From NCBI GenBank assembly GCA_028583605.1, contig CM053331.1:7378091-7442090 (forward strand): DNA of 64,000 nucleotides. The letters run 5' to 3'. This DNA is from Dastarcus helophoroides (lineage: Eukaryota > Arthropoda > Insecta > Coleoptera > Bothrideridae). Below the pieces are notes generated by a model that saw nothing but the letters and a program-made list of their open reading frames with translations, was not told the origin of the DNA and searched no databases. This document shows positions 42,045 through 54,420 of this stretch, one piece after another (positions within the stretch are counted from its first letter, which is position 1; the number at the start of each line of letters is the position of its first letter). The translations under genes were made by a program, and so were the position numbers.

Positions 42045-45000
42045 CAGTGGCGGCTCGTAGCCAAAACTAATGAGGGTGCTGCGACAATGTTTAGCGTTTT
42101 AAAATTTTTAAGATTTCGACTGAAAATTTCGAGATTTTCAAAAAGTTACATTTCGAAAATTTTAGATTTCTTTGAAAACTTGACAATGAAAACTTTTGAT
42201 AATATCGCGTTTTTTGAAAGGTTTGATTTTTTTTTGCAAATTTCGACTGTATTGCAAAATTTAGATTTTTTCTTGTAATCTCGACCTTATTTTATTTTTA
42301 AGTATTGACTTTTCTGAAAAACTGTGAATACTCTTTAAAAATTTCCGTATTTTCGTAAATATTTAGACTTTTCGGTGTTCCGTTTTTTTGTAATTTTTTT
42401 TGAAAATTAATTATTACAATATTTTCATCTTTTACCATTTCAAAATTCTTACTTTTTCTGAAAATGTAAAGTTTTTCAAAACTGGACTTTTGACTTTTGA
42501 AATTTTCGACCTTTTTCTAAATTTCATCTTTGTTTATAATTTTTTTTTGGAAAATTATAATTTTTTATTAAAAATTTCGATTCCTAATAATTTCGACTGG
42601 TTTTTATTAAAATGTCAACTATTTTTCAAAATTTCGACTTTTTTGCAAAGTTTCGATTATTTTTTATTGAAAATTTCGCTACTTCTTAGTCTTCGAAATT
42701 CTTTCAAAATTTCGATTTTTTGAAAATTTTGAAATTTTATGAAATGTTTGACATTTATTCAAAATGTTAATTTTTTTGACCTTTTTTAAAAAAATTTTCC
42801 ACTTTGATTTAAAATTTTAAGTACCAAAAGTTTCAACTTTTTCCAAAATTTTAGCTTCTCAATATTTCAACTTTTGAAAACCTCGATCTAGTGTTTGACA
42901 TTTATTCAGAATTTTAATTTTTTTCACCTAAAATTTCAACTTCTTAAAAAAATGTTCCACTTTGATTCAAAATTTTACTACCAAAAATTTAAACTTTTTC
43001 CAATATTTTAACTTCTCAATATTTCGACTTTTAAAAACCTCGATCTATCTGGTAATTTTCACTTGTTTTTAATATTTAGGTTTCGAAAATTTTGATTTTT
43101 ATTGAAAAGCTGAGTGCAAATTTCCCAACTATTCAAAATTTAAACTTTTTTAAAATTTCAAGTTATTTCGTAAATTCGATAAAAATTCTGAAATATTTTG
43201 CAAATTTTGATATATTTTTTTAATTTCGACTATTAAATTTCGACCTTTTCTTTTTGAAAATTTTTTCTTTGCCATATTTTGACTTCTTTTGGAAACTTGA
43301 AAGATTTTGAAAATGTTTGACCTGTTTAACAAATTTCGACTTTATTGAAAATTATAACCTTTTCTTAAATCTGCAGTTTTTTGAAATTTTCGACTTTTTA
43401 TTTTAATTCCCACTTTGTTGAACATTCCGGCCTTTTTCAAATGCTGCAAATTTTCTAAATTTTAGTCATTTTCCAAAATTTAAAATGTTTGGAAAACGTA
43501 AAAATGTTGACTATTTTTTTAACTTCAACTATTTTAAAAATTTTGACATTTTTTGCAAACTGTCGATCCTTTACTTGAAAATTGTAATTTCTTTTTAAGT
43601 CAGACATATCTTAAAACCTTTTATTGAAATTTTTGACTAATATTTCGTAAAATTTCGACTTCATTTCAAAACTTCGACTTTTTTTCAAATTTTGTTTTTT
43701 TTAAAATTGGCTTTTTTTTGAAAAGTTTGAACTTTTTTTTTGAAAAGTTTGGAACTTTTTTTGAAAAGTTTGAACTTTTTTTTGAAAAGTTTGAACTTTT
43801 TCTAAAAGTTTATTTACACATTTTTTAAACATTTCCTATTAAATCTTCGACTTAAAAGAAAAGATTCTTTTTAAACTCGAACTATCAAAAATTTCGACTT
43901 TTTTCTTTCAAAATTTTACCTTTTCAACATTTCAACATTTTTGATAATTATGAATTTTTCGATAATTTGGAGTTTTCTCCAATATTCAAAAAATTCAGCT
44001 TCTTTGAAAATTTAATTAAAAACTCTGCAATTTATTTTAAATGTCTATATTTTTCCAAAAATTCGTCTTTTATTCACATTCCTAAAATTATTGAAAATGT
44101 CGACCACTTTAAAAATTGAATATTTTTTTCGAAATCCTTATTTTCTTTTAGAAATTTGACATTTCATAAAAATTGCAAAATTTTATTAGATTTGACTTTT
44201 TTTTTTGAAGTTCGACTTTTCTAATAATTTTAGCTTTATTTTTTAAAAGTGGTAATGATTTTTTTTTAAATTTACATTTTTTGAGAAAAATTTCGTAATA
44301 AAACTTAAATTTAAAAATATTAATAACAAAAATTTTTATTTTTAAAGTTGGGCAAAGTTTTGAAACAAATTTCCAAAAAAAACCTTGCGTTTTATGTACA
44401 AATAAATTGCTAAAATTTGAATTTTAATCACAAAAAATTGGCTTCGAGCTGGAATATTTGATTTTTGAAATTTCTCTGGAACTCCGAAATTACTAAAAAA
44501 AAAAAAATTAAATTAGAACGGTAAATTTTTAATAAATTTTTTTCAACATTTTGATTAATTTTCATTTCGAAATTTTGAGACTTTTCTAGAAATGTCGACT
44601 CTTTTTCTCAAAAATTTCAATAATTCCCGCTTTAAGAGTCGAAATTATAAGAATATTTTTGACAAATAATTTATTTCAAAAATCAATTTTTTTCTTTAAT
44701 TCCGAAAATGTTATTTTCTTTTTTTTGAAAGATGTTGTTTGCTAATAATAAATTTCAACTTTTTCTAGAAATATGGTCTGCTTTGTCTTGAATTTTGTCT
44801 TGAAATTTTGAGTTTAATCTTTAAATTTCGATCTTTTTTTATCGAAATTTGAATTTTAAATTCGAACTTGAGAATTTTAAGAATAAATTTAACATTTCTA
44901 AAAAAATTGTAAATTCCGATTCAGAACTTTCCTTGGTCCTACAGTAAGTAGTAGTAATTTTTTAGAGAAATATCAAATTGTAAAAAAGATTGAAATTTAC

Positions 45001-46041
45001 AAGGTTCATTTTTTCTTGAAATTTCAATATTTTTCCTAAAGTTTTCCTATTTTTATGCAGATTTGAAGTTAATTTTTCCTAAACTTATACTTAATAATTT
45101 TGTTAAAAAACTTTTAAATTTCCAAAACAAATTAAAGAGAAATCAAAATTTCTACAAGAAAAAATATTTTAAAGACAAAATCTCCAGGAAAAGTCGTTTT
45201 TGTTTAGAGAAGAACACAAATTGCATAGAAAAAAAACAAAATTTCTTAGAGAAAAATAATCGAAATTTGAAAAATGAATTGAAATATCTTTACAAAAAAG
45301 TCGATATTTTTTGGTTTTCCCAAATTTTTTTTAGAGCTTTCAGGGTTTTTTCTAAACATTTTTTGTCAAAACTACGAAATAAAATGAACTTTGAATTGTG
45401 AAAGTGTCGTGAAAAAACTTGACATTTCTAAAGCAAATTAGAGGATCACAAAGAAAAATCTGGAGAAGTTGGAATTTCTGGAAGAAATTTTAAGAACGAC
45501 ACTTTCTTTCTTTTTATAAAATATTTAGGAAAAAAAAGGAAACTTGGCAGAAAAATCAAAATTTCCTAAAATAATTGAAATATCTGAAAAAACTCAAAAT
45601 ATTTATACAAAATGAGATTTGAGGTAAAAATTCAAAGATACCCTATTAACTTATTTTTTAGAGAAATAATAAAATGCGAGATGAGTTGGATTTATATTTT
45701 TTCTTGAAATTGTAATTATTTTCTGGAAATGTTGACATTTTCAAAGAAATTTGAGTTTTTTTCTTAACATTTTAATTCCTGCTCGAAATATTGATTTCTT
45801 CCTCAAAACTTTTACAAAAATTAGTTTATGAAGATGTAATTTTAATCAAAATTAAAATAAGTTTTTAAATGTCGTAACTTCGTGAAAGAAACCTAAAACT
45901 TCTATAAAAAGAATTCAAAAAAAATTTTAAATTTCTACAAAAAATTGTGTAATGAAGTGTTTAGAAAATTTTGAGAAAAAAACTCATAAGTGAAATTGGG
46001 GGTGCTGCAGTTCCACAGTGCCTATAAGCCAGCCGCCACTG
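42045..46041. mobile_element. 4-kb non-autonomous hAT-like element with AT-rich cargo
   Basis: The left end is CAGTGGCGGCTCGTAGCC and the right end GGCTTATAGGCACTG..., i.e. AGCCGCCACTG on plus; the terminal 11 bp CAGTGGCGGCT are exact inverted repeats, and a GGTGCTGC motif is also mirrored just inside both ends. The 8-bp target duplication CTTCAAAC is perfect at 42037-42044 and 46042-46049. An 8-bp duplication and CAGTG termini fit hAT. The interior has no transposase and consists of T-rich phrasing to about 44300 and mixed AT-rich DNA afterwards. Its T-rich part is collinear with 3430-4500. A ~20-bp unit around GAAAAGTTTGAACTTTTTTT repeats four times at 43720-43805. Confidence 0.85.
43720..43805 (+). 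repeat. Short tandem repeat, ~20-bp unit x4
   Basis: TTTTGAAAAGTTTGAACTTT and close variants follow one another four times inside the hAT-like element. Confidence 0.8.
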
Positions 46042-46049
46042 CTTCAAAC

Positions 46050-48085
46050 TCTTCCTCTTCGCTAATTCAATTCCTCTGATTCTTTATCAAATGAGACTCA
46101 TTATGAAATCGTCTTTATAAACTCTGGGTACATATTTTGTTCTCTGGGTGCTCACTTTATATGGACTTTCCTATTTACAAAGAATGATATTTTCTTTCAG
46201 TGAAACATGTAAGGTCCCCCAAATATTTATTCCTCTCATTGATATTCAACATTTGAAATGATCGATAGTAAATATCGAAGGAACATAGCGAAGAATAACG
46301 TTTTGCTCAAGATTCCCTTTTGAACATTATGACAATTTATCCTGCGGAACCCACGTCTTCCTAACCGTCCTTCTATCTAATAAAACATTCTAAAATGATC
46401 CCGTTCGAGTGCCTGGCCGTGTAAAATCCAATTTTAAACTGCGTGCCGTCTAAATCCCAACATCTTCCACGTGAGCGATGACGGACGAAAGGTCAGAATT
46501 GAAACGACAATGCAAGCAAATTAACGTGTAGCCGCGCGGAAAATATAGCGGCCCCAGCGTTGTATTTATATTGTACGTAACCGATTCCAGTAGGATTTGG
46601 CAAATCCCGGTTTGCCTTTATCAGTGTTAGGGAGTTAGAACTGCTGTAACAGCAAAAGCAGAATTTTTATTATCGTCATAACTTCGCTGCGCCACGTTTT
46701 GGTTTCCTTACAGTGTTTGATTTTTAACGACGTCGGTTTACCTGGGAAATGGCTCATGGTAACCCCATCATGGAAAATTTACCATACTCGGGGAATTGTT
46801 TCAATCTCATCAAATCGAGATCGTTTTTAAATGCACCAAACAGGATTTATTGATGATAATGGAAAGGGAGGGGGATTTCAGATGAGACTTTATCAGGAAA
46901 GAACGGCGTAATGAACTGAAGACATTGATTAAATGGCTATTTTCAGTTCGATCTTTAATTCAATCGCATTTAAACAAGAAGATTCTACGGTGGATCGCAT
47001 CGAGGACAACTTTTTTAATCAGTCGATTCCAGAGATTACTTCCTCTGATAGGGACCGATGTTAATGGAATTACTATCGATGTTTTAATTTTGCTCACTTT
47101 TACACAGCGGGAGCAAGCTTAGGGTTTAATTAAAAAGTTTCATCGGTTCTTAACTTATATTTTCGCGAAGTTTTCCCTCAAATTGCAATAGACATTTTTA
47201 AGAAAGGGTTTAATCCGATACGATTTAAACTTTCTTTCCTTTCCTAGTCGATAAAGAAACGAATTTTATTTTACCTTAATTGTGGGTATATTACAGCTCT
47301 CTGAATAATCGTCTTATCGTGATGAATTTCTGTCGGGTAAATGCTAAGAACATCACAAATTTATGAAGGTAAAACTTCCCCGAAGTAGTTTGTTTTCCAA
47401 GCCATTCCTCATACGAAAGCTACCTCGAGTAACTTATAGAATCTAGAAAAAATAAGTAGAGCCAAATTGCTAAATTAGATGCTTGCAAAGACCCAGTAGT
47501 ATTTGGTTTATCATTTTAAGCGAGTAGGTTCTCATATCAATTAAAAACGTTCTGTTTAGTAATAACAGGATGTCGAAAGAACAATGTACTGTAAATTATT
47601 TAAAACGTCTGAAACATAAAGGTTCCGCTATTAACAAACTACACCGGATAAATTCCTGGAGTTGTAAGCAAGAAGATCATTAAATCTGATATAAAATCTT
47701 GCATATTTCACGATCATAAGCATTCCTCCAGAAAGGGAATTTGCGGCGAAAAGCAAGAAGTGAGATGTAACCAGCTCCACCTACAAAGTAGATCCCCGCG
47801 TTGATAATCCGCACATACCGTTTGCATTCACTTACTGATTTATGCCGGATTGATAATGTATCAGAAAGACACCACAATGTAAATTACAATACCCGGCTGC
47901 TGTAAAGATGTTGTTCCATTGTATGGCCGAATATTACAACTGTAAGTGATTGTAATTCTTGGACGTTGTACGCCCACTTCGTCCACTAGGATCCCAAATA
48001 ATTCTTAAATTGGCCACGGAAAAGCTGGATGAAGATGATGGGTGATAACAGCGAAAGAGAGACGAGCTTGCACCGTTTAAACAGT
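46050..48085. other. Single-copy-like non-coding DNA
   Basis: Balanced composition without repeat phrasing. Short frames (65 codons or so on either strand) show no recognisable domain. No RNA gene is seen. It may be intronic or intergenic host DNA. Confidence 0.4.
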
Positions 48086-48088
48086 AAC

Positions 48089-48236
48089 AGTATCTCTCTG
48101 AAGATAATAGCTTCGCTATCAAACGCGTTAGAGCAACATTTGTTGTGATTTTCAATCTTTCTTGGTTTCAGGGGACAACATTTTCATTTCAATTTTTGAA
48201 GATAACCAAGGAGTAGTTGGTTCCACTAAAAAAAAA
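48089..48236 (+). mobile_element. Hammerhead-ribozyme element, core mutated
   Basis: CAGTATCTCTCTGAAGATAA, TAGCTTCGCTATCAAACGCG, TTAGAGCAACATTTGTTGTG, then the body TTCTTGGTTTCAGGGGACAA and the end TAGTTGGTTCCACT plus nine A. The essential G of GAAA is lost (CTATCAAACG), so the ribozyme should be dead. Confidence 0.7.
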
Positions 48237-48459
48237 GTTTAAGCTTATGCTAATGCTTTTATGAACAGTCATTTACATTTTTTCTGGTAACGATTTCTTT
48301 TTGGTGTAGTTTTAATTAGCTTCTTCATAATTAACATATATATTTCTTAAATTTTTAGATCACTTTAAATTGCTACTACGAGGATGTACTGAAAAAATCC
48401 TTAGCCTACAATAGAATTAAACAACATTTGAAAGTCAAATTATTTTATTACCCAACGTA

Positions 48460-48730
48460 TTCTCCTCTTCCTTTCCAGACTTACAGGCCAATAAATCTCT
48501 TATGAGTAAGGTGGCTTTGAAGGTGCGCTTGCAGAACACCATGAGCGATCTTGACATCATTTCCAAGGAACAATTTGGATTCCAATTAATGCACTCCAGC
48601 ATCAGCTGCTATATGTGGTTGAAAATATCACTTAGTGGATGAACTGGAACCAGGTAATAGGAGCTATTTTTTTCGACATCTCCAAGGCATTTGACACGAT
48701 TTGGCATCAGCGATTGGTCTACAAGACGCA
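48460..48730 (+). pseudogene. Jockey/CR1-like reverse transcriptase fragment
   Basis: A frame-broken piece reads MSKVALKVRLQN, DIISKEQFGFQLMHSS and, in another frame, IGAIFFDISKAFDTIWHQRL. The last is RT block A with the catalytic Asp (FDISKAFD). It matches Jockey/CR1-type elements ('IIP.EQFGFR..HST', 'AVFLD.SKAFD.VWH'). Both ends are truncated. Confidence 0.7.
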
Positions 48731-48999
48731 ACCACAAAATAAATAACCACCAGAAGGTTAACTCTCCTTAACCGACCGCTTGAGTCCCGTCTATATTGAA
48801 AATCTAGTATAAAACTGCCCAATACAGTAGAGATCGTAAAGGTGGTAGACTGGAACTTTCAGTCGTCCAAGGTAGTACCACCCCACGTATCACTAGGAGG
48901 CGGTAAAATGATGCTTACATCATGTTTCCGTCTCTGACACGTAAGTCGGTTTATGCTATTCTTCTTTCCTCATCCTGTCCTTTTCCTTGTTTGCTTTTT

Positions 49000-49860
49000 T
49001 TATTTACTCTGATTTGTTCTTCTTAATTATTAAAAACAAAGATGATGGATTCTCTTCGTGCAAAAAATTCCGGACGTAAACTACCCTCCCGTTCGGATGT
49101 CCGGGTGAAGGATGTACGAAGGAATCCAAAATCGACGTAAAATTTTAATATTCCACGGGCTAAGTTTCTTTCAAACGATTCATTCAAAATTCAATTTTGT
49201 AACATTCGGGATCTAAACTCAAACCTAAACTCGGTTCATCAACACCTTCAAAAGGAAAGACCCCATGCGGTGTCTCTGACAGAAACCCAAGTCTCCCCAT
49301 CTTTCAATACAGTCCATTTGCTTTGCCCTAACTACGACTTGCACACAAAATTTCGACACAAGAGGGGAATTTGTGCTTTTACGCAAAGCGACCTATTCTG
49401 TCAACGAGAAGAAGCACTGAAATCTGCTGATCATGATGTGATTTGGCTGAAAATCTGCTCCAAAAACGAAGTAATATTCATTTGTTTACTTTATTTGTCT
49501 CCAAATGATCCCTCATACAGACAGCTCTTCTCTTATCTCTCCGTAAACTTTGATCACCTACAGACGAATTATCCAACAGCTTAGATTGTCTTTCTCGGTG
49601 ACGTACATAACATCCCCTGGTTAAGGTTTCCTTCCAGAACTGACGACGCGGGAAGGGTGGCAGAGGTTTTCGCCATCACCTGTGGACTATCGCAATTAGT
49701 TGAGGAACCCACAAGAATTCCTGATGTAGATATTCATTAACCTAATCTACTCGACCTTTTCCTTACATATTCACCAAATTCGTATAAAATCTCTGTAAAA
49801 TCACTGCTTGGAAATTTGGATCACAAGCTTGTAGCAGCCTCTCGCTCGCTTCATATACTA
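49000..49860 (+). pseudogene. CR1/Jockey-like LINE: leader and endonuclease
   Basis: The endonuclease begins near 49165 with IQFCNIRDLNSNLNSVHQHL and SLTETQVSPS (the catalytic Glu motif), then YDLHTKFRHKRGICAF and YLSPNDPSYRQLF. A stop at 49582 is followed by IVFLGDVHNIPWL (from LGDFN-type) and GNLDHKLVAASR, where SDH has become LDH. A stop also lies near 49890. The upstream 48740-49140 stretch is probably leader or ORF1 remnant. Confidence 0.75.
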
Positions 49861-52080
49861 CCTCCTTCCCAGACGCAGTCCCGTAGGGTTTGACACTTTA
49901 ACTCTGCAAACTGGGAAGAATTAGGAGACTTCTTTGCATCTTTTCCACGGCAGGAAGTCTGCTTTAACTCGGACAACCCTTCCTTAGTCGCCAAATCTAT
50001 CACGAAAACTATCCTGATTGGTATGGAAGGCTCAATTCCCCACTTCCAAGAGAAATCTGCCTCCAGTAAATCTTGGTTCAGTAAAAAATGTGCTCGAGCT
50101 GTCTCCTGCAAAAATTGCGCATATGGTCGTTGGCGAAATAATCCCTCAGTCAAGACTCGGACCATATTTGTAGATGAACGAAATTCTTTTAAACAAGTTA
50201 TTGACGAGGCAAAAGGTGATTTCGATCGTAAAATGCGCCAGAGGCTTATCAACTGTCCGAACGGTTTCAGGTCCTTTTAGGGATTTGCAAAGTCGACTGG
50301 AAAGAATTTTGCACCTTCAAATTTTGCACCTTTACTCGATGAAAATAGCAATATTGTTACCTCCTCCAAGGGAAAGGCTGACATGTTAGCCTTAATGTTT
50401 GCTGAAAATTCCAATCTTGATTCTCGAAATGCAGAACCCCCTAACCTAACCCCCTATTTTTCCTATGGTTGGCACTTCGATGCCTGAAGTTGTTTTTAGA
50501 CAACGCACAATCAGGAAGATTCTCCTTGAGCTCGACACCTCGAAGGCTTCTGGCCTTGATGGTATTCCCGCTATTGTTCTTAAGAAATGCGCCCCAGAGT
50601 TGACTCCTCTTCTAAGCAAATTGTTCACACTCTCTTACAACACAGCTGTATTCCTTAACATCTGGAAATCTGCTAGAGTGCAGCCTGTCCCTAAAAAAGG
50701 ACAAAGGAATCTTAGACAACAAAGTTCCACTGGCGATCTACTGGCATATGTTACTCATATCTGTAACTCAGCTATGGAAAAATATGGTGAGGCTAGGATT
50801 TTGGCATTGGATATCGCAAAGGCTTTCGGCAGAGTCTGGCACCCCTCTCTTCGCGCCAAATTAACATCTTAAGGTCTTCCTCCTGGATTTCGTCATTTGA
50901 TATCCAATTTTCTCGCTGACAGATCTCTTTAGGTCGTAGTGGATGGCATCTCATCCGAGACATTTGCGATTAACGCAGGGGTGCCTCAGGGGTCTGTTCT
51001 GTCTCCTACTTTACTTCTGTTACACATAAACGATCTCTTAGCTTTAACTTCCAATCCTATATACAGCTACGTAGATGGTAGTAACCTTGTGTCATCTTTT
51101 TTCTCCGACAAATCATTGTCTATCGCTGCTTCAGATCGATTAAGGAAACAGCAGATACAGACAATTAATCGAGATTTCGAAATTTCTGAAATGGGGTAAG
51201 AAGAATTTGGTCAATTGTCTATCGCTGCTTTAGGTCGACTAAGGGAACAGCAGATACAGACAATTAGTCGGGATCTCGGGATTATTCTGGACTGGGGTAA
51301 GAACCATTTTTTTCGACTTCAACGCTTCAAAAACTCAGGCCGCGGTTTTCTCTAAGAAAACATCAAGGGATAATGCAACAAACATATTAATGGACGGTAA
51401 AATCCTTCCGATGGGATCTAATCTATCTATCCTAGGAGTGATTGCGAGCACTAATTTCTATTGGGACGATCATGTGCGCGCCATTGCCAACATGGCCCCT
51501 CAGAAGCTAAGCTTTCTTTTTAGAGCTAAAAGGTACTGCACATCTCATCAGCTATTAACACTATACAAAGCTCAAGCTAGGCCAACACTAGACTACTGTT
51601 CTCATGTTTAAAGTTCAGCCCCAAAACACACATTAGCTCTCTTGGATTCAATTCAAAGAAGAGCGATTCGCCTAATTGATGACGAGAGTCTAACCGATTC
51701 TCTCGAAACACTAAATCACATGCGTATGGTTGGTGACTTGTCTCTTTTCTACAGGTACTATCACGGAAGATGCTAGCAGGAACTAATAGGATTAATCCCC
51801 TCAAGGGCAAGATTCTTGGGGTGTACTAGACAGTCGGAGAGTCGGAGCAAATTCCTGTGCGGTCCTCACTGTTGACACAGTGAGGACTTCTGTTTACGGA
51901 TACTCTTTTTTCTATAGAACTTCCAAGTTATGGAACTTGTTACCGAAAGGAATTTTCCCCAAAAAATACAACCCATCCTGGTTAAGGAAGGCGGTTCATC
52001 GTCATCTATCCTTGTTTCCGCATCCTACTCGCAGTGCTTTAAAAGCATAATAGGGTTACCCTTTGCGAATGGATTAAATT
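49861..52080 (+). pseudogene. CR1/Jockey-like LINE: reverse transcriptase to 3' end
   Basis: RT parts in order: SKASGLDGIPAIVLKKCAPE (50545-50604), NIWKSARVQPVPKKG, ARILALDIAKAFGRVWHPSL (KAFD changed to KAFG, so the catalytic Asp is lost), FLADRSL, INAGVPQGSVLSPTLLLLHI and NDLL, then YSYVDGSNLV where FADDS is expected, so the second catalytic Asp pair is also damaged. A ~50-bp passage starting TTGTCTATCGCTGCTTCAG (51115) is duplicated at 51217. The thumb and tail run through ILGVIASTNFYWDDHV, YKAQARPTLDYCSHVW, RRAIRLIDD and LWNLLPKGIFP to RKAVHRHLSLFPHPTRSALK and a stop near 52049. Several stops and frameshifts. Confidence 0.85.
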
Positions 52081-52129
52081 AAAAAAAAAGGTTTTAAAAT
52101 AACAATGATATTTCGTTTGTAACGGAAGC

Positions 52130-52677
52130 TGTGCTTCCCTAGCTCCCATAAAGAACACACCACTGACCTAGGGGTACTAATAGATAAATGCTGCAACGAA
52201 GAATGCGAAGTAAATCTGAGCATCGCGAAAAGTAATACGTGCGCGGATGGTCAAAAGTGATTTCTCACAAGACTCAAATTAGCCTGTATAAAACTATACT
52301 GAGACTCACGATGCTGTATGATTGTGAATCATGTACTACGAACAAAAAAATTGAAGAAAATCTATTGATCTGGGAAAGGAAAATATTACGTAGAATTTTT
52401 GAAGGGAAGAAAGTGTAGGACATCTGGGAAGGACGTTTAAATAGAGAGATATACGAGATGTTTGGAGAACTGTCCATATCTCAGTACGTGAGGGCGCGGC
52501 TGGTGGGGGCATCTGGAAAAAATGGAGGAATGCAGATTGGTTAAGAACTGAGGATGGACGATTCCAAAAGGTAAAAGAAGGAAAGGTAGACCAAGAAAAC
52601 GGTGGTGTGATGCAGTACTGGAGAACCTAAAAGTAAAGAGTATTAAAAATTGGAGAATGGCAGCTGGAGACAGAGGA
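52130..52677 (+). pseudogene. RTE-like LINE C-terminal fragment
   Basis: Reads KTQISLYKTILRLTMLYDCE, KIEENLLIWERKILRRIFEG, LNREIYEMFGELSISQYVRA, then a basic KEGKVDQENGG and W-rich tail, matching the C-terminus of RTE-like LINEs. It is fused at about 52678 to a second copy of the CR1/Jockey-like 3' end. Confidence 0.7.
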
Positions 52678-53000
52678 TGGTGACTTGTCCCTTTTTTCAA
52701 GTACTATCATGAAAAATGCTCGCAGGAACTAACATGATTGATCCCTCCAAGGCCAAGACTCTTGAGGCATACAAGACAGTCGGAAACAGCAAATTCCTGT
52801 GAGGTCCAGCTTGACACAGTGAGGACTTTTGTCTACAAAGACTCTTTTTTCTATAGAACTTTCAAGCTATGGAATTCGTTACTAAAAGGAATTTTCCCCA
52901 ATTAACCTATTCTTGTTTAAGAAGGCGGTTCATCGCCATCTATCCTTGTTTCCGCATCCTATTCGCCGTGCTTTGAAGGCATAATGGGGTTATCCTTTGC
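52678..53000 (+). pseudogene. Second copy of the CR1/Jockey-like LINE 3' end
   Basis: TGGTGACTTGTCCCTTTT and what follows parallel 51731-52060 closely, including the final KKAVHRHLSLFPHPIRRALK region and the GGGGTTA.CCTTTGCGA downstream sequence. It begins within the coding region, so it is a truncated or recombined copy. Confidence 0.75.
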
Positions 53001-53079
53001 GAGCGGATTAATCCAAAAAAAATTTGAACCCCAAATGACGATTGTTTGTATAACATACAATTTTTGTGCAAATACATTG

Positions 53080-54165
53080 TCTCTTAAAAAAGAAATGTTA
53101 AATAAAATTAATAAACATTGTCTTTCAAAACAAAGCACCTGTGGACCGAGCCTTTTCTCCTTAATTTTTTCTCGTAAAGTGGTCAGTAACTCTGAATAGT
53201 AATCTCCAGCTATTGTTCTACTGTTATCGTGATAATCAATTATGATGACTCCATGGTAATTTCAAAAAAACTGAAGCAAGAACTGTTTCAGCAGCTCTTG
53301 AACACGAAAGTTCTTAGGGCTTTGAGCACCAGAGTGTATTCATTCCATTGATTTCTACTTTGTATCTGGGTCGTAGAAACGTATCCTTAGTTTGGCCATA
53401 GTACCAATACGACTAAAAATCAATTATGATTACTCCATGGTAATTCCAAAAACTGAAGCAAGAACTTTTTCAGCAGCTCTTAAACGCGAAAGTTCTTAGG
53501 ACTTTGAGAACCAGATGTATTTATTCCATAGATTTCTACTTTGTATCTGGGTCGTAGAAACGTATCCTTCGTTTTGGCCATAGTACCAATACGACTAAAA
53601 ATCAATTATGATTACTCCATGGTAATTCCAAAAACTGAAGCAAGAACTTTTTCAGCAGCTCTTGAACGCGAAAGTTCTAAGGGCTTTGAGAACCAGAGTG
53701 TATTCATTCCATTGATTTCTACTTTGTATCTGGGTCGTAGAAATGTATCCTTAGTTTGGCCATAGTGCCAATATGACTTAAAAATTGTGCATTTTTTTTT
53801 AAACCGAGCACAGTTCGAACGCAGTGCTTCTACTCTTGTATGCTTTTGATCAACTTTAAGGCATTTGGGCAGCATTTTGTAGACATTTTTCTTATATCCA
53901 AATCCACGTGATGTGATGAACGCGTTCATAGGAAATATTCACTACTTCAGGTGATAATTTTAGCCCAATTTTACGGTCTGACAAAACCATGTTATGAACT
54001 GCTTCAATATCTTCGAAAACGCACACAGAAATTGGCCTTCCTGATTACTCTTCATCTCCGAGGGAAAATTTATCTCTTTTGAGGCTTGCAGCCCAATTTT
54101 GTACAGTGGCGTATGAAGGAAATTGGTCGCCTAGGATCCTAAGCATATTGTAAAAAAAAACTGTA
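53080..54165 (-). pseudogene. Mariner-like transposase, broken, central part triplicated
   Basis: DDE/D transposase of the Tc1/mariner group, read on minus. The N-terminal helix-turn-helix region includes QFPSYATVQNWAASLKR and SGRPISV, then EAVHNMVLSDRKIGLKLSP near 53950-54020. The catalytic part has DQKHTRVEALRSNCARF and RIGTM followed by AKLRIHFYDP, where mariner has a DETW-type block. The first catalytic Asp is therefore replaced in every copy here. Then come AAEKVLASVFGI and, beyond the repeats, AGDYYSELLTTLREKIKEKR near 53150-53215. A ~183-bp segment (start TGAT.ACTCCATGGTAATT at 53243, 53427 and 53609) is tandemly repeated. Confidence 0.85.
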
Positions 54166-54395
54166 GTTATACAGTTACAGAACGCTTTCTCCAAGAAAAG
54201 GACGAATTCTACTGGTCTTCTGGTGAAGAACTAGAGGAAAGTAGAGGGATAAAATCTCTCATCTTAACAGGAGACTTTAATGGAAAAGTGGGTATTAGAG
54301 ACAATGACGAAGTTGTGGCGAAATATGGAGATCCTCAAACAAAAAATAACGAAGATAGAGTTATTGAACTCTGTAAACAACATGACCAAAAAAGT
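54166..54395 (+). pseudogene. RTE-like LINE endonuclease fragment, copy 1
   Basis: Encodes ILTGDFNGKVGIRDNDEVVA, then KYGDP and NNEDRVIELCKQHD. GDFN is the endonuclease catalytic motif. It matches copy 2 at 55293-55520 with few changes and stops abruptly at CATGACCAAAAA, where A-rich DNA and a hammerhead-family element begin. Confidence 0.75.
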
Positions 54396-54420
54396 TAAAA
54401 ATTTCAAAAAAAGACAATAT

